The translations under genes were made by a program, and so were the position numbers. This document shows, piece by piece, positions 8,373-16,661 of a stretch of DNA of 64,000 nucleotides. Where the stretch lies: contig NZ_JACIJO010000002.1 in the NCBI RefSeq assembly GCF_014206875.1, positions 1,103,910-1,167,909 of the forward strand, given 5' to 3'. How positions within the stretch are numbered: the stretch's first letter is position 1; each line of letters starts with the position of its first letter. The notes under the pieces are model-generated. The model did no database searches. It saw only the letters and a list, made by a program, of their open reading frames with translations, and was not told the DNA's origin. This stretch comes from Algoriphagus iocasae (GTDB taxonomy: Bacteria; Bacteroidota; Bacteroidia; Cytophagales; Cyclobacteriaceae).

Positions 8373-9146
8373 TTAATTAGGCAACAATAAATGTATAAGT
8401 GTTCCATTTCCGGGGCTTGAGGTGATTGATATGTCCCCACCGATGGTTTCCATTCTCTTTTTCAAATTAAACATTCCACTGCCGGAGGATTCGAGACTTG
8501 GATCAAATCCTTTTCCATTGTCTTTCAGTTCTATTTTCTTCAAATTTTCGTCTTTCCAGATTCTAACAGAAATCATATCCGGAGAAGCATGTTTGATGGC
8601 ATTGTTTAAAATTTCTTGAATGACTCTTATTAGAACGAGTTTTTGGTCTTTAGGTAATTCGCCAAGTTCAAACTCCGATTCTAAAGTTGTATTACAATAT
8701 CCAGTGGATTCGATTTTTTTGAGCTGTTGTGAAATAAATTCTTCTATAGATATAGATTCCACCCAGTCTAAGTTTAAGTTTTTGGAAAGTGCCCTGACCT
8801 CCGAAATCACTTGATTGATGGTTTCTTTTCCTTCTGTCTGCTTTTCGGGTTTTGCTGATCCAAGGTAAAGTTTAGCCAAAGAAAGCAATTGTCCTATGTT
8901 ATCATGGAGCTCCCGACCTACATAAGTAAGTGTTTCTTGCTGAATTTCATTTTCGATGTTCAACAAGGTTTTTTCATGCTCAGATTTGATCTGTTCTAAT
9001 TTTTGTTTGTTTTGGGCTTGTCTCTGCCTATGGATAAAGACCATGGCGATTACGAATGTGGACATCAGTCCCCCCAAAAAGAGCGTACTAAAAATAATAA
9101 CGTAAATCTGGTCTTCAGTTGGATTCATAGAAGGGTTGTTTATCAA
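8373..9146 (-). CDS. Sensor histidine kinase of the HisKA_3/NarX-LiaS class, with a single TM and no sensor domain
   Basis: A 257-residue kinase. One TM helix (about 14-38) is followed by a coiled-coil linker (about 40-72), the H-box ELHDNIGQLLSLAKLYL with phospho-His81, and a GHKL ATPase domain with N-box ILNNAIKHA, G1 DNGKGFD and G2 GSGMFNLKKR. There is almost no periplasmic segment and no PAS or GAF domain, so the input probably comes from another protein. The ORF overlaps the truncated seven-TM gene upstream by 32 nt. An ATG at 9128 (MNPTEDQ) would shorten the overlap and is equally plausible as the start. It pairs with the response regulator downstream. Confidence 0.92.
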   Translation of the reverse strand: MINNPSMNPTEDQIYVIIFSTLFLGGLMSTFVIAMVFIHRQRQAQNKQKLEQIKSEHEKTLLNIENEIQQETLTYVGRELHDNIGQLLSLAKLYLGSAKPEKQTEGKETINQVISEVRALSKNLNLDWVESISIEEFISQQLKKIESTGYCNTTLESEFELGELPKDQKLVLIRVIQEILNNAIKHASPDMISVRIWKDENLKKIELKDNGKGFDPSLESSGSGMFNLKKRMETIGGDISITSSPGNGTLIHLLLPN

Positions 9147-9384
9147 AGAAATTTGAACGAAGAGGAGATGTTTTATTCAAAATTAAGAATGCCATTCTAT
9201 TCTTAATATTTGAAAGTAGTTTTTCCAGGACAATATTCACTTTATAGAGATATAGCAAAGTGGCAGAAATCAAGTAGATAAAAGTAAAAATGAACATCAA
9301 ACTTTTCATTTGCCAAAAGGAAAGGAGTTTCAATGAGTCCTTATTCAAAAAAGCCTCGTTGGTTTGTTCACTAAATAAAATCAC
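9115..9384 (-). CDS. Truncated paralogue of the seven-TM array (C-terminal part only)
   Basis: An 89-residue protein that matches only the C-terminal third of the neighbouring membrane proteins. It retains the SFWQM segment before TM6, the Y-L-I-S-A-T-L-L-Y-L-Y helix and the terminal FFDKQPF (compare FDKEPF in the paralogues), and it lacks TM1-5. Its likely start is GTG at 9384, overlapping the TGA of the preceding array gene as GTGA, so it can be translated by coupling. It overlaps the histidine kinase start by 32 nt. It may be a decaying duplicate or a retained two-TM subunit. The intact frame and the coupling keep the second option open. Confidence 0.6.
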   Translation of the reverse strand: MILFSEQTNEAFLNKDSLKLLSFWQMKSLMFIFTFIYLISATLLYLYKVNIVLEKLLSNIKNRMAFLILNKTSPLRSNFFDKQPFYESN

Positions 9385-10172
9385 GAGCTAATTCTGTTTC
9401 GGAGGTTTAGCTTTTTTTCAAACTCGAAGAATGGTTCTCTTTCAAAAAAGTGAGGAAATTTCGGTGAAGCAATAGTCAAGACCAAAATTCCTAAGTTTAT
9501 TACTCCCATAACCCAATCTATTTTTAAAAGAGAAGTCAATAATTGAGGGTAATTGTTATAGAGGTACATCAGTGACACGGATGAAATGTAAGTCAATGAA
9601 TAGGTAAATAAAATAAAGGTCATTTGCCAAAAAGATAATAATCGGAGTGGATTGGTCGCTAAGTATTGTTCATTCGTCATCAGACCAATAAAGTAGAAGC
9701 CACTGCCTAATAAAATTAAATTGGCTCCAAAAGTAAAAATAAGTGGCTGATTTAAATATATAGGTTCAATTCCAGAGAATTGCAAAACTTGGATTGCAAT
9801 AAAAAAAGTTATAATCATCCAATTGATATATTTTTTTTTGGAGGGCACCAGCCAGGATTTAATTAAAAAAAGGTAAAGGATTGTTGAAATATGTTTATTG
9901 AAAATATTAAAAACCCAGATGTTAAATCTTGGATTTTCAGTATTTCCAAAGAAAGCATTTGCCGCTTTTTTAAAATCGAAGTTGTAATTAGTATATGCTC
10001 CCAGATTTTCATAAAAAACTGTAAATGACAAAATCAAAAAAGGGAGCCAATAAAAACTAATGGATCTCTTTTCTTTAGGAAGTTTCAAGTAATAGATGAC
10101 TCCTAGTACAAGTAAAATATCGATTGATATTAAGTACCAGTCTACAAATGCTTGAAAAAATCTGCTGTCCAT
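9381..10172 (-). CDS. Seven-TM protein of the tandem array (copy 3), unknown function
   Basis: A 263-residue polytopic inner-membrane protein with about seven hydrophobic helices. Features shared with the two paralogues upstream are LPKEK after TM1, FYENLGAY and NYNFDFKKA after TM2, FGNTENPRFN, SGIEPIYLNQP between TM4 and TM5, SFWQMT before TM6, and a C-terminal SP.FP.FFEREPFFEF. No enzymatic motif, transporter signature or known sensor domain is recognised. Two nucleotides upstream of its ATG is the stop of a decayed copy of the CPPFC small gene, the same spacing that the intact small gene has with copy 1. A sensory or signal-transmitting role beside the one-TM kinase is inference only. Confidence 0.85.
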   Translation of the reverse strand: MDSRFFQAFVDWYLISIDILLVLGVIYYLKLPKEKRSISFYWLPFLILSFTVFYENLGAYTNYNFDFKKAANAFFGNTENPRFNIWVFNIFNKHISTILYLFLIKSWLVPSKKKYINWMIITFFIAIQVLQFSGIEPIYLNQPLIFTFGANLILLGSGFYFIGLMTNEQYLATNPLRLLSFWQMTFILFTYSLTYISSVSLMYLYNNYPQLLTSLLKIDWVMGVINLGILVLTIASPKFPHFFEREPFFEFEKKLNLRNRISS

Positions 10173-10174
10173 GG

Positions 10175-10396
10175 TTAAGAATCAGTAGGTTGAGGGTTAC
10201 AAAATGGCGGACATATTCTTCCATTGTTAGAATAATCAAATTCATCCCAAGGATGAGACTGAAAATATACTATAATTTTTCCCTTTAAGTCAATTAAAAT
10301 CAGGAAGTAGATTTGATAGAGGGGTCTAAATGCCAAGTTAGTATTAGTAGAATGTTTGGTATTCTTTTTTGATTAAAAGGCTATCTAAAAGAGTTT
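10175..10396 (-). pseudogene. Remnant of a second CPPFC-tail small gene inside the array
   Basis: This 222-nt gap between array copies 2 and 3 contains, on the minus strand, an open frame with no ATG that ends TAA at 10175-10177. The last 22 codons (10178-10243) match the C-terminus of the intact small protein at 12009 at 16 of 22 positions, including the whole NNGRICPPFC motif, with conservative changes elsewhere (N/D, Q/E, S/T). Upstream of that the similarity is weak and no start codon is available. The stop lies 2 nt before the ATG of copy 3, exactly as in the intact small gene/copy 1 pair. This shows a duplicated small-gene/seven-TM cassette in which the small gene has decayed. Confidence 0.75.
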
Positions 10397-11152
10397 TTAA
10401 AATGGTTCTTTATCAAATATATTTGGAAGGAGGGGAGAAGCAATACTAATAGTTAAAACTGCTAATGTTAATATCCCTAGGTAAATACCAATAGATTGCA
10501 AAACACTACCTAATACTGGATTGACTTCATATAGATAAATTAAGGCCACAGAACTTATGTAGCTTAATGTAAACATGAAGATAATTGCTGTCATTTGCCA
10601 GAATGAAGTTAATCTTAATGGATTTCTATTTAGGTATGAGGGATGGGTGATCAAGTCAGTAAAATACAAAGCGCATCCAAATAAGATCATATTTGCACCG
10701 ATTGCAAAAATGATAGGCTGGTTCAGATAGATTGGTTCAATTCCTGAAAATTGAAGTACCAATGCCGTCACGATAAATATAAAAATCATCCAATTGATAA
10801 TTTTTCTTTTGAAGGGTCTTATATAAGATTTGATTAGCATTAAATAAAGAATTGTACCTACTTGTCTTTCAGCTATATTAAAAAGCCAGAGATTGAACTT
10901 AGGATACTCGGTATTTCCAAAGTATGCGTTTACTGACTTTTTGAATTCATAATTGTAATTAGTGTAACTGCCCAGATTTTGATAAAAAACGGAGAAGCAC
11001 AAAATCACAAATGGAAGCAAAAAGTGAATATTTCTTTTTTTTTCCTTAGGTAATTTAATGAAGATAAATATTCCAATCAGGAGAAGCAGGTCAATTGGAA
11101 TGGAGTATTGCGGATAGGCAGTAAAAAAGGCTTCTATAAATCTATCGCTCAT
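10397..11152 (-). CDS. Seven-TM protein of the tandem array (copy 2), unknown function
   Basis: A 251-residue paralogue of the proteins at 9381 and 11221, with the same seven-helix layout. Diagnostic shared segments are LPKEKKR, FYQNLGSYTNYNYEFKK, FGNTEYPKFN, SGIEPIYLNQP, SFWQMT, YISSVALIYLYEVNP and the terminal FDKEPF, where the protein stops without the charged tail of the other copies. No catalytic motif is seen. It lies 68 nt downstream of copy 1, with no CPPFC remnant in that gap. Function unknown. Confidence 0.85.
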   Translation of the reverse strand: MSDRFIEAFFTAYPQYSIPIDLLLLIGIFIFIKLPKEKKRNIHFLLPFVILCFSVFYQNLGSYTNYNYEFKKSVNAYFGNTEYPKFNLWLFNIAERQVGTILYLMLIKSYIRPFKRKIINWMIFIFIVTALVLQFSGIEPIYLNQPIIFAIGANMILFGCALYFTDLITHPSYLNRNPLRLTSFWQMTAIIFMFTLSYISSVALIYLYEVNPVLGSVLQSIGIYLGILTLAVLTISIASPLLPNIFDKEPF

Positions 11153-11220
11153 TTCTCAGGTGGAATTCCATTCCTTTATTTTAAGGGGCAAAACATATGA
11201 TTAAATGTTAAAACAAGATC

Positions 11221-12006
11221 TTAAAAACTACTATGAAGTTTGAACTTCCTTTTGGTTTGGGAAAATGGTTCTTTGTCAAAAACTCTAGGGAGAAAAGGAG
11301 AAATAATAACTAATAGGAGAGTTAATCTGAGTAAAATCCCAAGGATTCTATCAATATGTGCTAAACTCAATGCTGTTTGAGGATTAAACTCATAAATATA
11401 GATGCGTGCTACAGAATTTATATAGGTCAGTGCATAGGTAAAAAGTAAAACGGTCATGATCCAAAATGAATTTAATCGGATTGGTTTTGAATTTAAATAT
11501 TGTTCATTGCTGATCAATCCTATAAAATAAAGTCCACTCCCAATTAAAATCATACTAGCGGCCATGACTGCAATAATGGGCTGATTTAAATATAAGGGTT
11601 CAATACCTGTAACTTGTAAACTGAAGGCTACCATAATAAAAAAAAAGATCATCCATGTTAAATATACCTTCTTTGTTGGCTCAATTAATTTTTTTATCAA
11701 AAACAAATTAAGTAAAGTTGAGATTTGTTTGTTGGTAATATTGTATATCCAAATGTTATATTTTGGGTTCTCAGTATTGCCTAGAAAGGCATTGACAGCT
11801 TTTTTAAATTCGAAATTGTAATTAGCATAAGCTCCCAAGGCTTCATAAAAAACGGAAAAACCTAAAATCAACAAAGGAAGCCAATAGACACTATTGGCTT
11901 TTTTTTCCTTTGGTAATTTTAGAAAGTAATAGAGCCCTATGATCAATAAGCAATCTATGGTGATTGTATAATAATTACCGTAGGCCTCCCAGAATTTACT
12001 ATCCAT
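11221..12006 (-). CDS. Seven-TM protein of the tandem array (copy 1), unknown function
   Basis: A 261-residue membrane protein. Hydrophobic segments fall at about residues 12-29, 41-59, 90-107, 114-133, 142-165, 181-203 and 220-240. Conserved loops between copies include FYEALGAYANYNFEFKKA, LGNTENPKYN, TGIEPLYLNQP, NSFWIMT and FDKEPF. The short positively charged C-terminus (TKRKFKLH) suggests a cytoplasmic tail. The gene starts 2 nt after the stop of the CPPFC small gene, so the two are cotranscribed and probably coupled. The best-conserved stretches are loop regions flanking TM2 and TM5, which suggests a conserved binding face. No known family is recognised. Confidence 0.85.
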   Translation of the reverse strand: MDSKFWEAYGNYYTITIDCLLIIGLYYFLKLPKEKKANSVYWLPLLILGFSVFYEALGAYANYNFEFKKAVNAFLGNTENPKYNIWIYNITNKQISTLLNLFLIKKLIEPTKKVYLTWMIFFFIMVAFSLQVTGIEPLYLNQPIIAVMAASMILIGSGLYFIGLISNEQYLNSKPIRLNSFWIMTVLLFTYALTYINSVARIYIYEFNPQTALSLAHIDRILGILLRLTLLLVIISPFLPRVFDKEPFSQTKRKFKLHSSF

Positions 12007-12008
12007 TA

Positions 12009-12404
12009 TCAGGTATTGGTAGGTTCTGGATCACAGAATGGAGGACAAATCCTGCCATTGTTTTGATAGTCTTCTTCAGGATTGGTCAGTGTCAAATTGC
12101 TTTTATCTAGATTTGCTGCTCTCATAACGATGGTCAATGCACCTGTTAATTGTTCTACTTCTTTTGGATGGTATTTTGAAGCGACCTCTTCTGTATATTC
12201 AGTGATGTAAAACTGAATACCTCCCTTTTTAGGGTCTTTGTCAGCCTTTGCTAGTAAGCCTTCTAAAGTTTCTCTATCAAAAAAAATCCAATTCGTTTGG
12301 TCTGTTTTGTCCTTATTTTTTTTGCCTTTGGCAGGCTTGCCTTTTTTGACCTCTTTGTCATACTTTACTCTCATTGACTCGAAGTCCTCTTTTGAAATTT
12401 TCAT
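12009..12404 (-). CDS. Small cytosolic protein with C-terminal NNGRICPPFC tail, unknown function
   Basis: A 131-residue soluble protein from the ATG at 12404; an upstream TTG at 12446 would add 14 residues and is less likely. A Lys-rich, low-complexity segment (about 20-36, KKGKPAKGKKNKDK) is followed by a globular part with W-I-F-F-D-R-E-T-L and a beta-rich IQFYITEYTEE stretch. The C-terminus ends in NNGRICPPFCDPEP, with two Cys spaced C-P-P-F-C. There is no signal peptide or TM segment. It heads the operon and sits 2 nt before seven-TM copy 1. A second, decayed copy precedes copy 3, so small gene and seven-TM gene behave as a cassette. The CPPFC tail could form a disulfide, bind metal or dock on the membrane partner; none is shown. 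Confidence 0.75.
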   Translation of the reverse strand: MKISKEDFESMRVKYDKEVKKGKPAKGKKNKDKTDQTNWIFFDRETLEGLLAKADKDPKKGGIQFYITEYTEEVASKYHPKEVEQLTGALTIVMRAANLDKSNLTLTNPEEDYQNNGRICPPFCDPEPTNT

Positions 12405-12478
12405 AGAAAAATGTTTTTCGTTAAGTATAAAATCTATTTTGAACAAAAGATAAGATTTTTTTTACCTTTAGGGCAATA

Positions 12479-12511
12479 AAAAAGGAGCGAGAATTCTCCC
12501 GCTCCTTTTTC
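12479..12511 (-). terminator. Rho-independent terminator of secDF
   Basis: GGAGCG (12484-12489) pairs with CGCTCC (12500-12505), extended by flanking A/T pairs. On the minus strand it is followed by TTTTTTATT. It lies 19 nt after the secDF stop and just upstream of the CPPFC operon. Confidence 0.8.
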
Positions 12512-12529
12512 AATTTTTTTAGAATGATC

Positions 12530-15499
12530 TTAAGCTAGTTTCTTTGATTCTTTAGCTTCTTCCTGATCGATTTCTTTCTTCATCAAATCCACTACAATTG
12601 GAGTAGCGATATATACAGATGAATAAGTACCTACTAGAATACCGATGAACAAAGCAAAGGAGAAGCCTCTCAATACTTCACCACCAAACACCAATAGCAC
12701 AATAATTACGATCAATGTCGTGAATGAAGTGATCAATGTTCTGCCCAAAGTTTGGTTAATGGCATCGTTAAATACTTTCACCAATCTATGTGTACCTCTG
12801 CTGTCAATGTTCTCTCTGATTCTGTCAAATACAATTACAGTATCGTTAATAGAGTAACCAATTACAGTCAATACCGCAGCGATAAATACCTGATCGATTT
12901 CGAATGTAGCTCCGAGAGCACTTGCAATCGCAAAAGCAGCAATCACAAATAATGTATCGTGAACCAAGGCAATGATGGATGCCAAGGAGAACTGCCACTT
13001 ACGGAATCTGATCAAAATATAAAGGAAGATCGCAATCAATGCAGCAATCATCGCTTCCACTGAAGATGCTTTGATATCATCTGCAACAGTTGCTCCTACT
13101 TTAGAAGAACCAGTGATTGCAAATTCATTTGATGCAAGCTCTTCAGCGTTTTCAGTAAACTGGAATCCAGTTACTGTAGCAATTCCTTCTTTTACTTTCG
13201 CTTCAACTTCAGCATTGGAAGCATCATCATCTTCATTGATCAAGTAAGAAGTGGTCACTTTCAATACGTTGGTTGCACCGTAAGTTTTCACTTCTACTGA
13301 TCCATCAAACTCACCGTCAAGTCCAGTCTTCAATTCAGAAGCAGCAACTGGCTCGGCAAAAGCAACGATATAAGATCTACCTCCAGTGAAATCAACACCG
13401 AATTTCAATCCGTTGATAGCACCGATAGCTAAACCAACAACGATGATACCTGAAGAAATCAAGTAAGCAACTTTTCTCTTTCCTAGGAAGTCGATATTCA
13501 AAGAACTCAATGCATTCTTAGCGAATGGAGTGGCAAAGCTAATAGAGCTCTTATCACCTTTTTTGCTCATCCAGGATACAATTACTCTGGTGATAAACAC
13601 AGCAGAGAAGAATGAACAAGCGATACCGATCATCAATACGATCGCGAAACCTTTTACAGGTCCTTGTCCCAATGCATAAAGAATAGCACCAGTCAAGAAA
13701 GTAGTAACGTTGGAGTCAAGAATCGCAGAGAATGCTTTGTTATAACCAGCATTGATTGCGGCAATTAAACCTACACCGTTTCGAAGTTCTTCTTTGATAC
13801 GCTCAAAAATCAACACATTCGCATCGATCGACATACCGATTGTCAATACAATACCTGCAATACCTGGCAAAGTCAATGAAGACTGTAGCTGAGCTAAAAT
13901 ACCAAGGATAAAGAAGATATTAAATACCAATGCAGAGATAGCGATCAAACCACCTTTAGCATAGTAAGCCACCATAAACAATACCACGATTGCCAAACCT
14001 GCTACCATTGAAATCAAACCTTGATTCAATGCTTCTTTACCCAAAGTTGGGCCGATGATGCTTTCTTCTACGATTTGAGTTGGAGCTGGAAGAGAACCAG
14101 ATTTAAGGATGTTAGCCAAATCCTGTGCTTCTAATAGCGTGAAGTTTCCAGAGATTTCTGATGAACCAGTTGGGATTTCTCCATTTACAGCCGGAGCTGT
14201 ATAGACATAGTCATCTAATACTACAGCGATTCTTCTACCGATATTTTCAGCAGTCATTTTTCTCCATTTTCTAGCACCATCCGCATTCATTTGCATAGAT
14301 ACTGCTGGTCTTGAAGTTTGATCCAATACCTGACGAGCGTCAGTTACCACATCACCTTCCAAAGGAGCTTGATCAGATCCTCTTGGGATTTTGATAGCAT
14401 AAAGTTCCAAACCTTCTGTTCCATCTGCCAAAACTTGAGGTTTTACTCCCCAAAGCAATTTGATGTCTTTTGGAAGCAATGCTTTGTAATCCTCGTTTTT
14501 AAGGATTCTATTGATGGTCATGGTATCTTTTACATCATACACCAATCCATAATTCGCTTTCAACAAGCTGAAAAGTGGAGATGTACCAGCGTTTGGATTC
14601 ATTGGGTCGATTTGATCCAATTGCTCTTCCAAAGCTTTTCTCAAAGAATCTTCAGAAGACAAATTCTCATTAGAAAGTGTGTCAGCTGGAGTTGCAGATT
14701 CTGTCGCACTTTGGTTTGCCATGTAAGCAGAGTTGATCGCTTCTAGAGATCCGCCGATTTCATTGATTTCTGCTACCTCCCAGAATTGAAGTTTTGCAAC
14801 TCCTTGAAGCAAGTTTCTAACTCTCTCTTGGTTGTCTACACCTGGAAGTTCGATCTGGATACGTCCAGAACCCTGAATTCTTTGAATGTTTGGCTGAGAA
14901 GTACCGAATCTGTCAATACGTGTTCTAAGGATGTTGAAAGAACGCTCGATAGCATTTTCAATCTCAGTATCGATTATGTCAAGGATTTCTGCATCAGAAG
15001 TTTCCAATGAAATTCTTCCTCTATTTGCAGCTGTTGCAAAGATGGAGCTCAATTTTTTTCCTTGGCTGTTTGTTTGCCAAGCTGAATAAAAAAGATCAAC
15101 AAACTTCTCATCAGAAGTCTTTGCCAATTCTTTTGCATCATCTACTGACTTATTAAAAGCAGCATCTTTAGGATTACCAGCGATACCTTTTACAATTTCT
15201 ACAGGAGAAACTGCCAAGGTTACGTGCATACCTCCCTGAAGGTCCAAGCCAAGACCAAGTTCAGTTTCTTTCACTTCCTGATAAGTGTAATCTGCACCTA
15301 GGAAGTTATATACAGGCTCTCTCCAAACAGAATCGAGATAAGCTCTTCTTAAGGCAAAATCTACATTGCCGGACGCGTCAGTTGCATAAGCTTCTGCTTT
15401 TTGCTGTACGCTATTTGATACAAATGTGAATGACAGATAGTACAGGCAAAGCGCTGTAATAATCACTGTCAAAAACACAATGACACCTTTATTTTGCAT
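12530..15499 (-). CDS. secDF: Fused protein translocase subunit SecDF
   Basis: A 989-residue inner-membrane protein that combines SecD and SecF, the proton-driven chaperone pair that helps SecYEG export proteins. The SecD half has a TM1 (about 5-27), the GLDLQGGMHVTL motif, a large periplasmic P1 region (about 90-470), and five further TM helices (for example GIVLTIGMSIDANVLIFERIKEE, with the conserved Asp of the proton path). The SecF half begins near residue 660 with its own TM, the FGVDFTGGR motif, a short periplasmic domain and a TM bundle with VIGYSINDTVIVFDRIREN. Fusion is the normal state in Bacteroidota. Separate transcription unit with its own terminator. Confidence 0.96.
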   Translation of the reverse strand: MQNKGVIVFLTVIITALCLYYLSFTFVSNSVQQKAEAYATDASGNVDFALRRAYLDSVWREPVYNFLGADYTYQEVKETELGLGLDLQGGMHVTLAVSPVEIVKGIAGNPKDAAFNKSVDDAKELAKTSDEKFVDLFYSAWQTNSQGKKLSSIFATAANRGRISLETSDAEILDIIDTEIENAIERSFNILRTRIDRFGTSQPNIQRIQGSGRIQIELPGVDNQERVRNLLQGVAKLQFWEVAEINEIGGSLEAINSAYMANQSATESATPADTLSNENLSSEDSLRKALEEQLDQIDPMNPNAGTSPLFSLLKANYGLVYDVKDTMTINRILKNEDYKALLPKDIKLLWGVKPQVLADGTEGLELYAIKIPRGSDQAPLEGDVVTDARQVLDQTSRPAVSMQMNADGARKWRKMTAENIGRRIAVVLDDYVYTAPAVNGEIPTGSSEISGNFTLLEAQDLANILKSGSLPAPTQIVEESIIGPTLGKEALNQGLISMVAGLAIVVLFMVAYYAKGGLIAISALVFNIFFILGILAQLQSSLTLPGIAGIVLTIGMSIDANVLIFERIKEELRNGVGLIAAINAGYNKAFSAILDSNVTTFLTGAILYALGQGPVKGFAIVLMIGIACSFFSAVFITRVIVSWMSKKGDKSSISFATPFAKNALSSLNIDFLGKRKVAYLISSGIIVVGLAIGAINGLKFGVDFTGGRSYIVAFAEPVAASELKTGLDGEFDGSVEVKTYGATNVLKVTTSYLINEDDDASNAEVEAKVKEGIATVTGFQFTENAEELASNEFAITGSSKVGATVADDIKASSVEAMIAALIAIFLYILIRFRKWQFSLASIIALVHDTLFVIAAFAIASALGATFEIDQVFIAAVLTVIGYSINDTVIVFDRIRENIDSRGTHRLVKVFNDAINQTLGRTLITSFTTLIVIIVLLVFGGEVLRGFSFALFIGILVGTYSSVYIATPIVVDLMKKEIDQEEAKESKKLA

Positions 15500-15591
15500 A
15501 AGGATTAGATATTAATTATTGAATTGTTAATACAGAATTTGGGCTTTCCTAATTTTTAGGAAGCTGGAATGAAAGCGGGAAGAAAAAGGAT

Positions 15592-15948
15592 TTAGGGTCC
15601 TTTGGTGGAAATTATCCGCTCAAAGAGAATCTCAACCAACTGGTTGGGATGGAAGAAAGTGCTTGTTTCTACATGAAAACTGTTATTGCTTTCTTGCTCA
15701 ATCTGGTAGATCAAATACATCACTGTATGCGATACATGCACCACAAAAGGTACCACCGCATTGACAGCAACATTTAAAAAAGTTTGATTTGGATCTTGAT
15801 GTTCTTGGTGATCCTGTTGCTCTTGAGCCACATTTTCGACCGTATCAGGAATGTACTCTACGCTGGAAATGAACATACAAAATAGCAGAGCCAGCACCAT
15901 AGTGATGCGCTGTTGGATTAATTTGCTATTTCGATTAGTGTTATTCAT
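15592..15948 (-). CDS. Hypothetical protein with a signal-anchor-like helix
   Basis: A 118-residue protein from the ATG at 15948; an in-frame ATG at 15981 would lie upstream of the promoter element and is therefore rejected. A basic N-terminus precedes a hydrophobic stretch (MVLALLFCMFISS). A Glu/Gln/His-rich segment (QEQQDHQEHQD) and a second hydrophobic region (VAVNAVVPFVVHVSHTVMYLIY) follow. I do not recognise the family. A TATATTTG -7 element ends 6 nt before the start codon, which supports expression and the start choice. Function unknown. Confidence 0.55.
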   Translation of the reverse strand: MNNTNRNSKLIQQRITMVLALLFCMFISSVEYIPDTVENVAQEQQDHQEHQDPNQTFLNVAVNAVVPFVVHVSHTVMYLIYQIEQESNNSFHVETSTFFHPNQLVEILFERIISTKGP

Positions 15949-15954
15949 GCGGCG

Positions 15955-15962
15955 CAAATATA
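15955..15962 (-). promoter_or_regulatory. -7 promoter element for the hypothetical gene at 15592
   Basis: Reads TATATTTG on the minus strand, a perfect TAnnTTTG match, followed by CGCCGC and the ATG at 15948. The transcript would begin at or within a few bases of the start codon. Confidence 0.55.
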
Positions 15963-16009
15963 GATAATATTTGAAATTCAAGCGAATTAGAGGAACTTTT
16001 TTGGAATTG

Positions 16010-16630
16010 TTACTTCCCAGACCTTGCTCTTAGGTAAGTTCTGATGACTTCCAGCGCTTTATCGAAACTGTGATTGTTTGGCACAATCAAATCTGCATCG
16101 TTTTTGAAAGGTTTGATGTACTTTTCATAAGTAGGCATCACATGCATTTCATATCGGTATAAGACATCATCTAGGTCATAACCTCTTTCTACTTTGTCTC
16201 GAATGATTCTTCTTTTCAATTTGATGTGATCTTTGGCATCGATAAAAATCTTTAAATCCAGTAAATCTGCCAGTTCTGGATAATACAAAACAAAAATCCC
16301 CTCAACGACGACCACTGGTGCAGCATTAAAGGTTAAGATTTTTGGGGTTTTTGCGGCATTATTAAAAGTGTACTCTTCTCTTTGCACTGATTCGCCGGCT
16401 TGGATTTTCCTGATATCTGCTGCGTATTCTTCAAAATCGATACTATGTGGCGTGTCGAAATTATGGATTCCTTGTGCATCAATAGGCTGGAGATGTCGAG
16501 GCTTGTAATAATTGTCCTGCGAAATCAAACATACTTCTCCAGGTTCAAAAGTATTGAGTAACCTCTCTAAGAAAAGTGTCTTTCCTGAAGCAGAACCTCC
16601 GGTGATCCCTACGATGAATGGTTTTTTCAT
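16010..16630 (-). CDS. udk: Uridine kinase
   Basis: A 206-residue P-loop kinase that phosphorylates uridine and cytidine to UMP and CMP in pyrimidine salvage. The Walker A motif is GITGGSASGKT. Also visible are the substrate region SQDNYYKP, NFDTPHSIDF, the VVVEGIFVLYYPEL strand and the lid arginines in KRRIIRDKVERG. Length matches the family. A TAACTTTG -7 element ends 4 nt before the ATG. It is 31 nt downstream of rdgB on the same strand, but its own promoter suggests independent transcription. Confidence 0.95.
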   Translation of the reverse strand: MKKPFIVGITGGSASGKTLFLERLLNTFEPGEVCLISQDNYYKPRHLQPIDAQGIHNFDTPHSIDFEEYAADIRKIQAGESVQREEYTFNNAAKTPKILTFNAAPVVVVEGIFVLYYPELADLLDLKIFIDAKDHIKLKRRIIRDKVERGYDLDDVLYRYEMHVMPTYEKYIKPFKNDADLIVPNNHSFDKALEVIRTYLRARSGK

Positions 16631-16634
16631 TCGG

Positions 16635-16642
16635 CAAAGTTA
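16635..16642 (-). promoter_or_regulatory. -7 promoter element for udk
   Basis: TAACTTTG on the minus strand (perfect TAnnTTTG), then CCGA, then the udk ATG at 16630. This predicts an essentially leaderless transcript. Confidence 0.55.
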
Positions 16643-16661
16643 TAGTTTTTCCAAGGTTTAC

